Below, in pieces: positions 1 through 12,666 of a DNA stretch of 64,000 nucleotides. Position 1 is the first letter of the stretch. Every line of letters starts with the position of its first letter. A program made the position numbers and the translations under genes. The DNA is from Gammaproteobacteria bacterium (GTDB taxonomy: Bacteria; Pseudomonadota; Gammaproteobacteria; Pseudomonadales; Azotimanducaceae). The DNA is taken from positions 1 through 64,000 of the forward strand of contig NZGG01000015.1 in assembly GCA_002690865.1 (NCBI GenBank), given 5' to 3'. The notes beneath the pieces are model-generated. The model worked only from the letters and a program-made list of their open reading frames with translations. It did not search any database and was not told the origin of the DNA.

Positions 1-432
1 AATTATTATTATTGTTATTAAGAGTAGGTGAGTTGTGGATAATTCAGGATAATTAAAGAAGATCAGAGGGTTAGCTTTTAAGATTGGGGGGGAAAGGACT
101 GTTTTCAACTTGTTGCTAAAATGTGGATAAGCCGGGGATGGTTTAAAGGGTTATGCACACGAGTCGGTATATCGTTCCATTTAATGATTTTATCCACAAG
201 TTACTAACAGGATGATCACTGGGTAGGGTCGCAAATCGTTGATAAATAAATGTTTTTTTTGTGCTTTTTTTGGTGTTAGAGCTTTGCAATGATTGGCCTT
301 TTGGCGTTACTATCTTGGTTTGCATTTGACGGAAGTTAGATGCGTAGGAAATGGCTTTGAATCATCAGAGAGTGACCAATTAATGCGTCCCCGCTGTAAA
401 AAGCTCTAATAATTAATGATCACGGAGGTCTA
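1..432. other. oriC: Chromosomal replication origin region (oriC)
   Basis: This gene-free stretch lies directly upstream of dnaA. It holds four exact matches to the DnaA box TTATNCACA: minus-strand boxes at 34-42 and 122-130, and plus-strand boxes at 151-159 (TTATGCACA) and 190-198. The inward-facing pairs are typical of bacterial origins. The first 20 bases are almost pure A/T and could belong to an unwinding element continuing upstream of the window. GATC sites occur at 61, 214 and 418. Function is inferred from box density and position ahead of dnaA. The rpmH side of the origin is outside the window, so the full extent is unknown. Confidence 0.8.
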
Positions 433-1746
433 GTGAGCAGTAGTGTTTGGCAAGAATGTTTACGAAGCCTTGAAAGCGAACTATCCGCGCGGCAATTTAA
501 CACGTGCATCAAACCCCTTCAGGTAGTCTCGGACAGCAAACTCGTAAAGTTGTTGGCACCGAATAAATACATAAAGGATCAGATTAACGATCAGTTTCTC
601 TCGCGTATAAAGGAGCTGATTGCTGCTGGCGGGGATAAGGAAGTGTTGCTAGAAGTGGGGAGTACGCAGTACATCTCACAGGAGCAAAACAATGCTTTCG
701 TCGAGAGGGAGTCCTTCTACCCTTTGTTAGACCTCAATAAGGAATTTACCTTCGATAGTTTTGTGGAAGGGAGGTCAAATCAAATCGCTAGGGCTGCGGC
801 GGTGCAGGTTGCCGAAAATATTGGTGGAGCATCATATAATCCGTTGTTGTTGTATGGGGGTGTAGGTTTAGGAAAAACACATTTGATGCACGCTGTAGGC
901 AATTCGATTTTAGAACGTAATCCCCATTTGAACGTGGCCTATATGTATTCGCAGCGATTTATGGAGGATATGGTTCGAGCGATCGAACACGGCACAATGG
1001 CGGATTTTACGCAGTACTATCGGTCGGTGGACGTGCTGTTAATGGATGATATCCAGTTCTTAGCAAAGGGAATGAAGTCGCAGGAAGAGTTTTTCCATGT
1101 TTTTAACCGTTTGCAGGAAGGCGGTAGGCAAGTAATTCTTACGTGTGATCGTTACCCAAAGGAGATAGAAGGACTAGAAGTAAGGCTGGAAAGCAGATTC
1201 GTATGGGGTATGACGGCGACGTTGGAGCCACCAGATTTGGAAACAAGGGTTGCTATCCTGCGTAAGAAAGCAGACAGCGAGGCAACAGAAGTGCCACACG
1301 AGGTTGCGTTTTTCATTGCAGAACGGATCCGGTCGAACGTGCGAGAGTTAGAAGGGGCGCTTAAGAGGGTGATCGCAAACGCAAGATTTACGGGGAGAGA
1401 GATTTCACTCGAGCAGGTGAGGGAGTCGTTGAGAGATCTAATAGCGATTCAGGATAGGCAGGTTGGGATTGAGAATATTCAAAAAACAGTGGCGGATTAT
1501 TACAAAATTAGGGTGAGCGATCTGCATTCAAAAAAAAGGTCGGTTTCTGTGGCACGTCCGCGTCAAATGGCGATGGCGTTATCAAAAGAGCTAACGAGTC
1601 ACAGTTTGCCTGAGATAGGGGATTCGTTTAGTGGGAAAGACCACACAACCGTTTTGCACGCCGTAAGGCGGATAGAGGAATTAAGGGAAGCCAAGCCCGA
1701 TATTGACCAGGACTATAACAATTTGCTGCGAATACTAACTGGTTAA
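433..1746 (+). CDS. dnaA: Chromosomal replication initiator protein DnaA
   Basis: DnaA binds DnaA boxes at oriC, unwinds the origin and loads the DnaB helicase. The 437-residue product has the N-terminal interaction domain, a very short linker domain II (E. coli DnaA is 467 residues), an AAA+ ATPase with Walker A GGVGLGKT near residues 142-149 and Walker B LLMDD near 202-206, and a C-terminal DNA-binding domain with the [10 protein letters not shown] signature. The GTG start at 433 is supported by a GGAGG ribosome site at 424-428. It opens the dnaA-dnaN-recF-gyrB cluster next to the origin. Autoregulation through the upstream DnaA boxes is likely from knowledge of the family. Confidence 0.98.
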   Translation: MSSSVWQECLRSLESELSARQFNTCIKPLQVVSDSKLVKLLAPNKYIKDQINDQFLSRIKELIAAGGDKEVLLEVGSTQYISQEQNNAFVERESFYPLLDLNKEFTFDSFVEGRSNQIARAAAVQVAENIGGASYNPLLLYGGVGLGKTHLMHAVGNSILERNPHLNVAYMYSQRFMEDMVRAIEHGTMADFTQYYRSVDVLLMDDIQFLAKGMKSQEEFFHVFNRLQEGGRQVILTCDRYPKEIEGLEVRLESRFVWGMTATLEPPDLETRVAILRKKADSEATEVPHEVAFFIAERIRSNVRELEGALKRVIANARFTGREISLEQVRESLRDLIAIQDRQVGIENIQKTVADYYKIRVSDLHSKKRSVSVARPRQMAMALSKELTSHSLPEIGDSFSGKDHTTVLHAVRRIEELREAKPDIDQDYNNLLRILTG

Positions 1747-1910
1747 ACGCAATATGGTTCTAGGAATATTAGTGGTTTCGTATTGAGAAGGTAAGCGGTA
1801 ACTTAGAAAGGGAAATAGGCGAAAAGTAAGTGGTAAGCCCTCTGTAGTTCGGTGATGGTAGTGAGCACTTACTTATAGGATGAACTGGAAATAAATGGAA
1901 ACGGTGAAAT

Positions 1911-3008
1911 ATGAAATTCTCGATAAATAGAGAGTTGTTATTGAGGCCACTATTGCAGGTGGCAGGTGCGGTAGAAAGACGTCAAACGCTTCCTATACTT
2001 GCGAACGTATTGTTAGAGGTGAAATTAGGGGAGCTGTTTTTAACCGGGACCGATCTCGAAGTGGAGTTAGTAGGAAAGGTGAAGGTTGACGAATCCGCTG
2101 AGGGCAGGATCACTGTTCCTGGGAGAAAGTTGATGGATATCATTCGGCAGCTACCAGAGAGGGCGGAAGTTGTGGCGGAAGTTGACGGCACAAGTTTGAT
2201 TTTAAAGTCCGGGAGGTTTAGATCCTTATTATCTACATTAGGGGCAGATGAGTTTCCGACGGTAGAGAAGTCCGTAAAGGAAATTAGTTTAAAAATAGAA
2301 AGTAAGGCGCTAAAACAGTTACTTGACAGAACCGCTTTTGCTATGGCCCAGCAGGATGTCAGATTTTTCCTTAATGGCATGTTAATAGAAATAAGTCGAC
2401 AGGAGATGCGGGCAGTGGCGACTGATGGCCATAGGCTTGCACTTAACAGTCTTGAGCAGGGGGGAGTTGAAGAAGGTAAGCAGGTGATACTGCCGCGGAA
2501 AGGGGTTTTCGAGGTTCAGAGGCTGCTTCAGGAGGTTTCCGGGGATGTGGAAGTGGTGGTCGGGAGTAACCATCTAGGCATAGTTACTGAGGAATTCGAG
2601 CTGACAACAAAGCTCTTGGATGGGAAATTCCCAGATTATGAAAGGGTCATTCCGAAAGACGGTGATAGTGTCATATTGGTCGATAGGAACGAGTTGAGGC
2701 AAGCGCTCGCGAGGACAGCTATTTTGTCGAATGAGAAATTTAGGGCAATTAGGGTTAGGTTCAGTAAAGGGAGCCTGGAGTTGTCCGCCAACAACCCTGA
2801 GCAAGAGCAGGCGGAGGAAACTGTATCGGTAGATTATGACGGAGAGGTGGTAGAAATTGGTTTTAATGTGAGTTACCTTCAGGATGTTCTTGGGGTGCTG
2901 GATAGTGATCGTGTCCAGATTACGGTGAAGGATGGGAACAGTAGTGCTTTGCTTGGGGAGCCGGATAACGATGATGGGGTTTATGTGGTCATGCCTATGA
3001 AGTTATGA
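1911..3008 (+). CDS. dnaN: DNA polymerase III beta subunit (sliding clamp)
   Basis: This is the ring-shaped processivity clamp of DNA polymerase III. The 365-residue length matches the family (E. coli 366). The N-terminus MKFSINRELLLRPL and the C-terminus ending in VYVVMPMKL are characteristic. It lies 164 bases after dnaA with no DnaA box in the gap, and its stop overlaps the recF start by 4 bases, so dnaN and recF are probably co-transcribed and translationally coupled. The coding strand is strikingly G-rich, as in dnaA and recF. Confidence 0.98.
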   Translation: MKFSINRELLLRPLLQVAGAVERRQTLPILANVLLEVKLGELFLTGTDLEVELVGKVKVDESAEGRITVPGRKLMDIIRQLPERAEVVAEVDGTSLILKSGRFRSLLSTLGADEFPTVEKSVKEISLKIESKALKQLLDRTAFAMAQQDVRFFLNGMLIEISRQEMRAVATDGHRLALNSLEQGGVEEGKQVILPRKGVFEVQRLLQEVSGDVEVVVGSNHLGIVTEEFELTTKLLDGKFPDYERVIPKDGDSVILVDRNELRQALARTAILSNEKFRAIRVRFSKGSLELSANNPEQEQAEETVSVDYDGEVVEIGFNVSYLQDVLGVLDSDRVQITVKDGNSSALLGEPDNDDGVYVVMPMKL

Positions 3009-4063
3009 GGCTTAGCAGGCTTCAGATTCGTAACATTAGGAATATAGGGGAAGCTTCCCTGGAATTGGGGCCTTCCATAAATTTAATTGTAGGACCAAAC
3101 GGTAGTGGAAAGACTAGCGTTCTGGAAAGTTTTTATTTTCTTGGAACAGCGAGGACGTTTCGTACAGGAAAGCAACATACGTTGTTGAAAGAGGGAGAAG
3201 ACGTCTGTTTGGTTAAAGGTGTTTCGGAAAGCGGACAAGAAATGTCGGTGTTGGGACAAAATGGGCTAAGTAAAAAGATGACCCTTGGGGGTAGGTTGGT
3301 CGAGAGAGCAAGCGAGCTTGCAGAGAAAATGCCGTTCGTCGTGTTGGGTCCTCAGACAGTTAACCTGTTGGTTGGTGGACCGGAATATAGGCGGCGATTC
3401 CTCAATTGGGGCGTGTTCCACGTGGAACCTGGATTTAGAAGAGTCTGGGAAGGGGCTAAGCGGTGTTTATCCCAGCGTAATAGGCTCTTGAAAAGTGGGG
3501 GTGTCGTAAGCGAAGAGGTAGATAGTTGGACCGCGGAGTTTGTGAGACTGAGCGAGCGCATCCATCTGTATCGAAAAAGCTACATGAGCTCGTTTAAAGA
3601 GAAGTTTAAAGAAATCTCAGAGATAACAGGCTTGGCCGGTATCGAAGTAGGGTATCGGCGAGGATGGAGCACCGGTGTATCGCTAAAGGAGGATCTGGCA
3701 ACTAGTCTGCATGCAGACGTGAAAAAAGGGTATACGTCGAAAGGTTTTCACCGAGCGGATATGGTAATAACGGTAGGTAAGAGAGAAGCGGCTGGTTTTT
3801 GTTCAAGAGGTGAACTAAAACGGTTGTCTTGGGCGTTGCTATTAGCTCAGGGGGAAGAGTTAAGGGGCGAGGTTATCTATTTGGTGGATGATCTGACTTC
3901 AGAGCTGGATAAGAATAGTAGAAAGCGTATATGTAGATACTTGGACGAAAACGGAAGCCAACTCGTGGTAACTGGGGCGAACGAGGAAGAGCTTAGCTCT
4001 TGCTGGCAAAATAACGGAAACACCATGTTCCACGTGGAACATGGTGTTGTAACAAAGGAATAA
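3005..4063 (+). CDS. recF: DNA replication and repair protein RecF
   Basis: RecF is an SMC-like ATPase that acts with RecO and RecR to load RecA at gaps. The 352-residue protein has Walker A GPNGSGKTS near residues 30-38, a signature-like segment CSRGELKRLSWALLLAQ, and Walker B YLVDDLTSELD near the C-terminus. It overlaps dnaN by 4 bases and ends 3 bases before gyrB. Two parS-type palindromes (3414-3429 and 4019-4048) lie inside the coding sequence. The second makes the C-terminal residues FHVEHGVV and leaves only five codons before the stop, so the tail is likely shaped by the DNA site. Confidence 0.97.
   Translation: MRLSRLQIRNIRNIGEASLELGPSINLIVGPNGSGKTSVLESFYFLGTARTFRTGKQHTLLKEGEDVCLVKGVSESGQEMSVLGQNGLSKKMTLGGRLVERASELAEKMPFVVLGPQTVNLLVGGPEYRRRFLNWGVFHVEPGFRRVWEGAKRCLSQRNRLLKSGGVVSEEVDSWTAEFVRLSERIHLYRKSYMSSFKEKFKEISEITGLAGIEVGYRRGWSTGVSLKEDLATSLHADVKKGYTSKGFHRADMVITVGKREAAGFCSRGELKRLSWALLLAQGEELRGEVIYLVDDLTSELDKNSRKRICRYLDENGSQLVVTGANEEELSSCWQNNGNTMFHVEHGVVTKE
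3414..3429. promoter_or_regulatory. parS-type ParB binding site 1, inside recF
   Basis: The 16 bases TGTTCCACGTGGAACC match the bacterial parS consensus (TGTTYCACGTGRAACA) except at the last base and contain a perfect 14-base palindrome, GTTCCACGTGGAAC. ParB nucleates on such sites near the origin to organise and segregate the chromosome. Location within 4 kb of oriC fits. The parAB genes themselves are not in the window. Confidence 0.85.
4019..4048. promoter_or_regulatory. parS-type site 2 in a perfect 30-base palindrome, end of recF
   Basis: The core TGTTCCACGTGGAACA at 4026-4041 is a perfect parS palindrome. The symmetry extends without mismatch to 30 bases, with outer arms AACACCA and TGGTGTT. 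This is well beyond the 16 bases ParB needs. It spans the last codons of recF and ends 18 bases before the gyrB start. The function as a ParB nucleation site follows from the consensus and from the origin-proximal position. Confidence 0.88.
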
Positions 4064-7012
<2,949 letters not shown>

Positions 7013-7016
<4 letters not shown>

Positions 7017-9097
7017 GATAGTCGAAGTACTCTGAAATCGGCTACCGCCAGGAATAATTTTTTTACCCTCGCTACCGAGGCTAACCTGTTGAGCCTCTTT
7101 TCTTCCTCCTCCACCATTACTAACACCTTCTCAAAGTATTCCTCAACTACTGGAGCCTGTCGCGTGAGTATCTCCAACACTGCTTCCGCATCCCCTGCCT
7201 CCGCAACCTGTTCCTCTGCTTCCTGCATTCTATTGTCAAGGTTACGTTCAGCATCGCCTTCATACAGCTCCCTCCTAATTGATGGCAACAGCTCCTCATC
7301 AACACCACTCAGTATATTCGCCACTCTCTTACTGAGCGCCACTAGGCACCGCAGATTTACACTGTCTTTCTGTGCATGGATCACCTTAATATGTTCGTCC
7401 GCTTCTGAGAGGTCTCTAATACCCCCCTGTTGTCCCCGAACTGCCTTAACGACATCGCTTTCAATCCCGGCATCTTGATAGACATTCCCGAGCCTCTCCA
7501 TGATAAATTCATACACCTCGTCGATATCAAAATGATATCGTACTAGTTCTTCACGTGACTTAAGGATCGCTCTTCGTGTTTCGACTAAACATTCCTTAAT
7601 ATCAATGTCCAATTTATTAGCGAGAATAATACGTATCACCCCTAAAGCCTGCCTTCGTAGCGCATAGGGGTCCTTAGATCCGGTCGGTGCTCCACCTACC
7701 GCAAAAATTGATACTAAGGTGTCTAACTTATCCGCAATAGCGAGCGCGCTACCAATCCCTGCGCTTGGGGTATCATCCCCAGCCCCGTTCGGCATATAGT
7801 GACACTTAATTGCTGAACAGATCTCATTATCCTCTCCATCTAAAGCGGCATAATACCCACCCATTATTCCTTGAAGATCTGGAAATTCCTCAACCATATC
7901 GCTAACAAGGTCAGCCTTACAGAGAAGGCCAGCTCTAGCCGCTTTTTTCTGGTCCCATCCGGCTTTCCGGGAAATGAAACTAGCAACATCACTTACCCGT
8001 ATTGCCTTTTCTTTGTAGCTACCAATTTCACTCTGAAATACTACTTTTTCTAACTTGTGTAATTTTTCTTCAAGCCCGCCTTCAATATCCTTAGAGAAAA
8101 AGAATTCCGCGTCGGTAAGTCTAGGTTTTATCACCCGCTCATTTCCTGCAATAACAACCGCAGGATTCTTACTTATAATATTAGTCACCGCTATGAATCT
8201 ATTCATGAGTTCCCCCTTCTCGGTTCTGAGATGGAAGTATCGCTGATGTTTTTTCATCGCTGATATGAGCGCTTCCTTCGGGACAGCCAGAAACCTCTCC
8301 TCAAATTTTCCACTTAATACTTCAGGCCATTCTACTAAGCCTGAAACCTCTTCGACCAAAGCTTCTTCCAACTCCACAATCCCGTCTAACTTATCTGCCT
8401 CCTCTCTAACCTTACCCTTTATTATTTCTTCCCTCTCTCCTGAATCTACAATAACCTTCGCCGCTCGACATGTTTCCACATATTCTTCGGCCGAATTAAT
8501 ACAAATTGGTTCTGGATGCATAAATCGATGGCCATAGGAAATATCAGACGATTTACAGCCGAATAGTTCTACATCCAAGACCTCTCTTCCATACAGTGCG
8601 ACGATCCAATGGACTGGCCGGACGAACTCCTCGCGCCTACTACCCCAACGCATCGGTCGAGAGACACTTAGTCTAGTTAAACTTCTCTCCACAATGCCTT
8701 GAATCTTCTCTGTGATACATTTTCCTTTCTGATTCTCTCGAAAAACGACCCATTCCCCTTTGTCACTTTTCAAACGCCCCAGCGCATCCGCATCGGCGAT
8801 ACCGCAAGATTTTAAAAAACCTTCTAACGCGCGCGTAGGCTGTCCCGTTTTGCTAAAAGCGACCTCGATTGATGGTCCTCGTCTTTCTATTTGCCGTTCT
8901 GCTTGCCTTTCAGACACCGACGTTACTATTGTCGCTAGCCTCCGCGGGGTACCGTATAGCTTTATTTCCTTAAAACCAAATCCTTCTTCATCTAGTTCGC
9001 GGCCTAAGTTCTTCGCCATTTCGGTAATAAGAGTTTTCAACAATCCTGGAGGCAGCTCCTCAGTACCGATTTCGATAAGCAAATCCTCATTTCGCAT
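7013..9097 (-). CDS. glyS: Glycyl-tRNA synthetase beta subunit
   Basis: This is the beta chain of the bacterial alpha2-beta2 glycyl-tRNA synthetase, responsible for tRNA recognition. It is 694 residues long, close to the E. coli 689. Family landmarks include the N-terminal [12 protein letters not shown], the segment [13 protein letters not shown], and [14 protein letters not shown] in the HD-like part. The start overlaps the end of glyQ by 11 bases and the stop overlaps the gmhB start by 4 bases. The coding strand is very G-rich relative to C. Confidence 0.98.
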
Positions 9098-10016
9098 TTT
9101 TAAGTTCCTTCATTACATATTCCCTTGCGTCATCCTCTGCTAAAGGAAATCCTGCTATACGTCTGGATTCTAGATAGCTGCTTGCCACTGCCCTCGATAG
9201 AGTCCTTACACGCAGTATGAACCTTTGTCGCTCGGTCACAGAGATAGCACGTCGTGAATCTAGGAGGTTAAAAGCGTGAGATGCCTTTAGAACGTATTCG
9301 TAAGCAGGAAGCGGGAGATCTATCGAAAGCAGACGGTTAACCTCCGTTTCACAGAAATTAAACTGCTCATTTAGACTCTTAACACTTGCTGCATCAAAAT
9401 TGAAAGCTGACATTTCCACTTCGTATTGATGAAAAACATCGGCATAGGTGATTTTTCCCTCCGGTGTTTCTGTCCAAATCAGCTCCTGAAAGTCCTCTAC
9501 CTCTTGGAGATAGAGTGCCAACCGTTCAAGTCCATAGGTGATTTCTCCCATAACTGGGTAGCATTCCTGTCCCCCCACTTGCTGGAAGTACGTAAATTGT
9601 GTGATCTCCATACCATCCATCCATACTTCCCAACCTAATCCCCATGCTCCAAGACTTGGAGATTCCCAGTTGTCTTCCACGAACCGAATGTCATGAATCA
9701 ACGGATCAATCCCAAGTGCTTTAAGAGACTTTAGATACAGCTCTTGAAGATCTGTTGGGGATGGCTTCATAACCACCTGAAACTGATAATAGTACTGGTA
9801 GCGGTTTGGGTTTTCCCCATACCGACCATCAGTTGGTCTTCTGCATGGTTGAACGTATGCTGCAGACCAGTTCTCAGGTCCTATCGCTCTTAGAAAAGTG
9901 GCAGGATGGAACGTGCCTGCACCCATTTCCAGGTCAAACGGCTGCATTATAATACAGCCCTCTTTCGACCAATATTTTTGAAGTGCCAACACTAGATCTT
10001 GAAAAGTCCGAGCCAT
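9087..10016 (-). CDS. glyQ: Glycyl-tRNA synthetase alpha subunit
   Basis: This is the class II catalytic chain that activates glycine and charges tRNA-Gly with GlyS. It is 309 residues long (E. coli 303). Diagnostic segments are the start [33 protein letters not shown]-type motif 1 (here [17 protein letters not shown]), and [17 protein letters not shown]. It is the first gene of the glyQ-glyS-gmhB operon. A 259-base gap separates it from the divergent acyltransferase gene. Confidence 0.98.
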   Translation of the reverse strand: MARTFQDLVLALQKYWSKEGCIIMQPFDLEMGAGTFHPATFLRAIGPENWSAAYVQPCRRPTDGRYGENPNRYQYYYQFQVVMKPSPTDLQELYLKSLKALGIDPLIHDIRFVEDNWESPSLGAWGLGWEVWMDGMEITQFTYFQQVGGQECYPVMGEITYGLERLALYLQEVEDFQELIWTETPEGKITYADVFHQYEVEMSAFNFDAASVKSLNEQFNFCETEVNRLLSIDLPLPAYEYVLKASHAFNLLDSRRAISVTERQRFILRVRTLSRAVASSYLESRRIAGFPLAEDDAREYVMKELKNAK

Positions 10017-10275
10017 TGCGGATTTACCTAGTCAAAAAACTGCGTAAGTATACCTGACCTAGCGTCATTCACACACGCTTCTGCTTTGTAGCGAAAATTA
10101 TGAACCATTTTCTGATGTGTATATGATACTAGTTCCCAGCCACTCTTAACTTGGGCATTATCGATGAGCACAGTGGATTCGCTATCAGGATCATTAGGAT
10201 TTCTCTGATGCAGTTTTCTTCTTCAAAGTTCAACATGAGGTTGATGTTTATGTTTAAAAGACCGAAGCGTACGGT

Positions 10276-11172
10276 ATGACCAGCTTGGTGATTATTTTAT
10301 TAAAGCTTATTGCGCTTTGCCCGCGCGTTATCGCGCAGGCCCTGGGCAAATTTCTTGGTTGGATGACATACATTACCAATGCTCGTTCCGCTGTAGTCTC
10401 CAGAGAAAATTTAAACTTATGCTATCCCCAACTTTCCAAATTAGAGCAAACGCAACTCTTGCGCGAAAGTTTAGTTCACACTGCCCAAACGTTTTTCGAA
10501 ACTCCTTCCGTTTGGTTAGGTCAATATTCTCACCTTCACTCCTGGATAGACGAGATCGAGGACGAATCTCTGCTGATAGATGCTATAAACTCGTCACAAG
10601 GCGTTATCGTCCTGCTCCCTCATCTTGGCAACTGGGAGCTGTTCAATATTTACTTTGCCAGACATGGATCCATGACTGCGTTATACCACCCACCTCGCCA
10701 AACGTATCTCAAGAAACCTATGCAAGATATTAGATTGCGTTTTGGAAACGAGTTTGTGCCAACTACCAACACGGGTCTTATACGTCTATTCCGTTCGTTA
10801 AACGCTGGCGGTGTCGTAACCATTCTCCCTGATCAAGTGCCTGCACGTGGAATATTTAGCGATTTTTTTGGACAACAGGCGTTAACGGATCTATTAATTC
10901 CCCGATTGTTACGGAAGACTGGAGCCGTTGCGGTCGCTGTTTCAATCAAACGTCGAGCAAACGGCCGATTTACTTTAATTTGTCAAAAGCCTGACCCTGA
11001 TATTTACCACGTATCCAATGAAATTTCCGCTAAAGGCCTTAACAAAACCATAGAGGCATGTGTTGCTCTAGCTCCAGCCCAGTATCAGTGGGAGTATAAA
11101 CGCTTTCGCGAACGACCTGCTGGAGAACAGAAATTATATCGGGCTAATAAGCTAGAAGAGTTCCATTCTTAA
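10276..11172 (+). CDS. Lipid A biosynthesis-type lauroyl/myristoyl acyltransferase (LpxL/HtrB family)
   Basis: Members transfer an acyl chain from acyl-ACP to Kdo2-lipid IVA at the inner membrane. The 298-residue protein has an N-terminal hydrophobic segment (residues about 3-20) and the catalytic H-x4-E motif HLGNWE at 116-121. The downstream conserved segments NTGLIRLFRSLNAGGVVTILPDQ and the terminal YQWEYKRFRERP are typical of the family. A homologue occupies the same place in Pseudomonas (PA0011 region). It could be lpxL- or lpxM-like, since chain specificity cannot be read from sequence. It is the only plus-strand gene between gyrB and purE. Confidence 0.9.
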   Translation: MTSLVIILLKLIALCPRVIAQALGKFLGWMTYITNARSAVVSRENLNLCYPQLSKLEQTQLLRESLVHTAQTFFETPSVWLGQYSHLHSWIDEIEDESLLIDAINSSQGVIVLLPHLGNWELFNIYFARHGSMTALYHPPRQTYLKKPMQDIRLRFGNEFVPTTNTGLIRLFRSLNAGGVVTILPDQVPARGIFSDFFGQQALTDLLIPRLLRKTGAVAVAVSIKRRANGRFTLICQKPDPDIYHVSNEISAKGLNKTIEACVALAPAQYQWEYKRFRERPAGEQKLYRANKLEEFHS

Positions 11173-11217
11173 TCCTAGTATCTTTTTCTGAAGTCAGCTT
11201 ATTCTTGCGATCCTCCG

Positions 11218-12663
11218 TCATTTCCTCCAAAACATAAAAGTAAATAATACCAATAGAGTAAAGATCTCCAATCGCCCCAACATCATCGCTACCACCAAAA
11301 CCATCTTAGCCGAGTCTGTAATATCACCATAGTGATACGCTACGTCACCTAAGCCTGGTCCTAGATTATTTAAACATGCGCCGACAGCTGAAAATGCGGT
11401 GAGAAAATCCATCCCAAGCGCCATCATGATCAGATGTAACGTAATAAAAAGTATCACGTAGACGGAGAAGAACCCCCAAATAGCTTCAATAACTCCATGG
11501 GAGACTGGCCGATGATTAATTTTCACAGGGAAAAGCGCATTGGGATGAATAATCCGAAACACTTCTCGAATCCCCTGCTTCCAAATCAGCAGTACTCTCA
11601 TTATTTTCATTCCGCCACCGGTTGATCCAGCACATGCACCACTAAACGCTCCAAAAAAAATCATATAAGGCAACATATTGGGCCACTGACTGAAATCCTC
11701 TGTGGTAAACCCGGTTGTTGTAAATATCGATACTACTGTGAAAACACTCGCTCGCACTGCTTCCAAATCGTCGTAGGTATCGAAGATCATAAGCGTAGCT
11801 GATGTAAGAATTGCTGCTATCCCTAAAATTACCAAATAGGTACGGGTTTCATCGTCTGTTAGATAATGCTTTACTCCACCTTTAAACGCATAAAAATGCA
11901 GCCCAAAATTTATACCGCAAACTACCATAAACACCACAGCTACCGTCTCTATAGCTGGAGAATTAAAATAACCAATACTGGAGTCATAGGTGGAAAATCC
12001 ACCTATTGCGACTGTACTGAAACTGTGGCAAATCGCATCGAACATTTCCATTCCAGCGATTTTATAAGCTAACGCACAGCTCGCGGTAAGTCCTAAATAA
12101 ATAGACCAAAGTGCAAGCGCTGTTTGATGGATACGGGGTGTCAATTTACTATCCTTCATGGGCCCTGGCGTTTCCGCTCTATAAAGTTGCATACCACCCA
12201 CCCCTAGCATAGGTAATATAGCTACCGCTAATACTATAATGCCCATACCACCAAGCCACTGAAGTTGCTGCCTATAAAAAAGAATTGACTTAGGTAGAGT
12301 TTCTAACCCGGTGATAACAGTCGCTCCTGTCGTTGTTAAACCGGAAAACGATTCAAATAGTGCGTCCGGAATTGACAGCCCAATACCTTCAACATGGGCA
12401 AAAGGGATAGACCCGAACGAACCCAGAGCGACATAAAACATGACCGTTACTAAAAACCCATCCTTTATTCGCATTTCATCTTGGTTATGCCGAAAAAGAA
12501 TCCAAAGCATTGAGCCGGCGGCTAATGTGTATCCGAACGCGTTAATAAAAACAAACGCTGCTCCATCGTTGTAGTAAAAAGACCAAAGTAGCGGAACCAG
12601 CAAAGTTATACTGAACATCATCAGTAGGCTTCCAAGAATACGCAGTGAGATCTGTAGGTGCAT
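11218..12663 (-). CDS. trkH: Trk system potassium uptake protein, membrane subunit
   Basis: TrkH is the ion-conducting subunit of the Trk potassium transporter, gated by TrkA. The 481-residue polytopic protein shows the four pore-loop repeats of the family: TTTGATVITG, STVAIGGFSTY, TTTGFTTEDFS and GACLNNLGPGLGD. The C-terminus ends in the typical FTLLVLFTFMFWRK. It is transcribed just after trkA, with 3 bases between them, so one operon encodes both subunits. Confidence 0.96.
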   Translation of the reverse strand: MHLQISLRILGSLLMMFSITLLVPLLWSFYYNDGAAFVFINAFGYTLAAGSMLWILFRHNQDEMRIKDGFLVTVMFYVALGSFGSIPFAHVEGIGLSIPDALFESFSGLTTTGATVITGLETLPKSILFYRQQLQWLGGMGIIVLAVAILPMLGVGGMQLYRAETPGPMKDSKLTPRIHQTALALWSIYLGLTASCALAYKIAGMEMFDAICHSFSTVAIGGFSTYDSSIGYFNSPAIETVAVVFMVVCGINFGLHFYAFKGGVKHYLTDDETRTYLVILGIAAILTSATLMIFDTYDDLEAVRASVFTVVSIFTTTGFTTEDFSQWPNMLPYMIFFGAFSGACAGSTGGGMKIMRVLLIWKQGIREVFRIIHPNALFPVKINHRPVSHGVIEAIWGFFSVYVILFITLHLIMMALGMDFLTAFSAVGACLNNLGPGLGDVAYHYGDITDSAKMVLVVAMMLGRLEIFTLLVLFTFMFWRK

Positions 12664-12666
12664 AAT

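Noticed and set aside
7540-7560. CACGTG core inside glyS (also near 10846 and 21073) as further parS sites
   Set aside because: The flanks match the parS arms at only a few positions, unlike the two near-perfect sites in recF.
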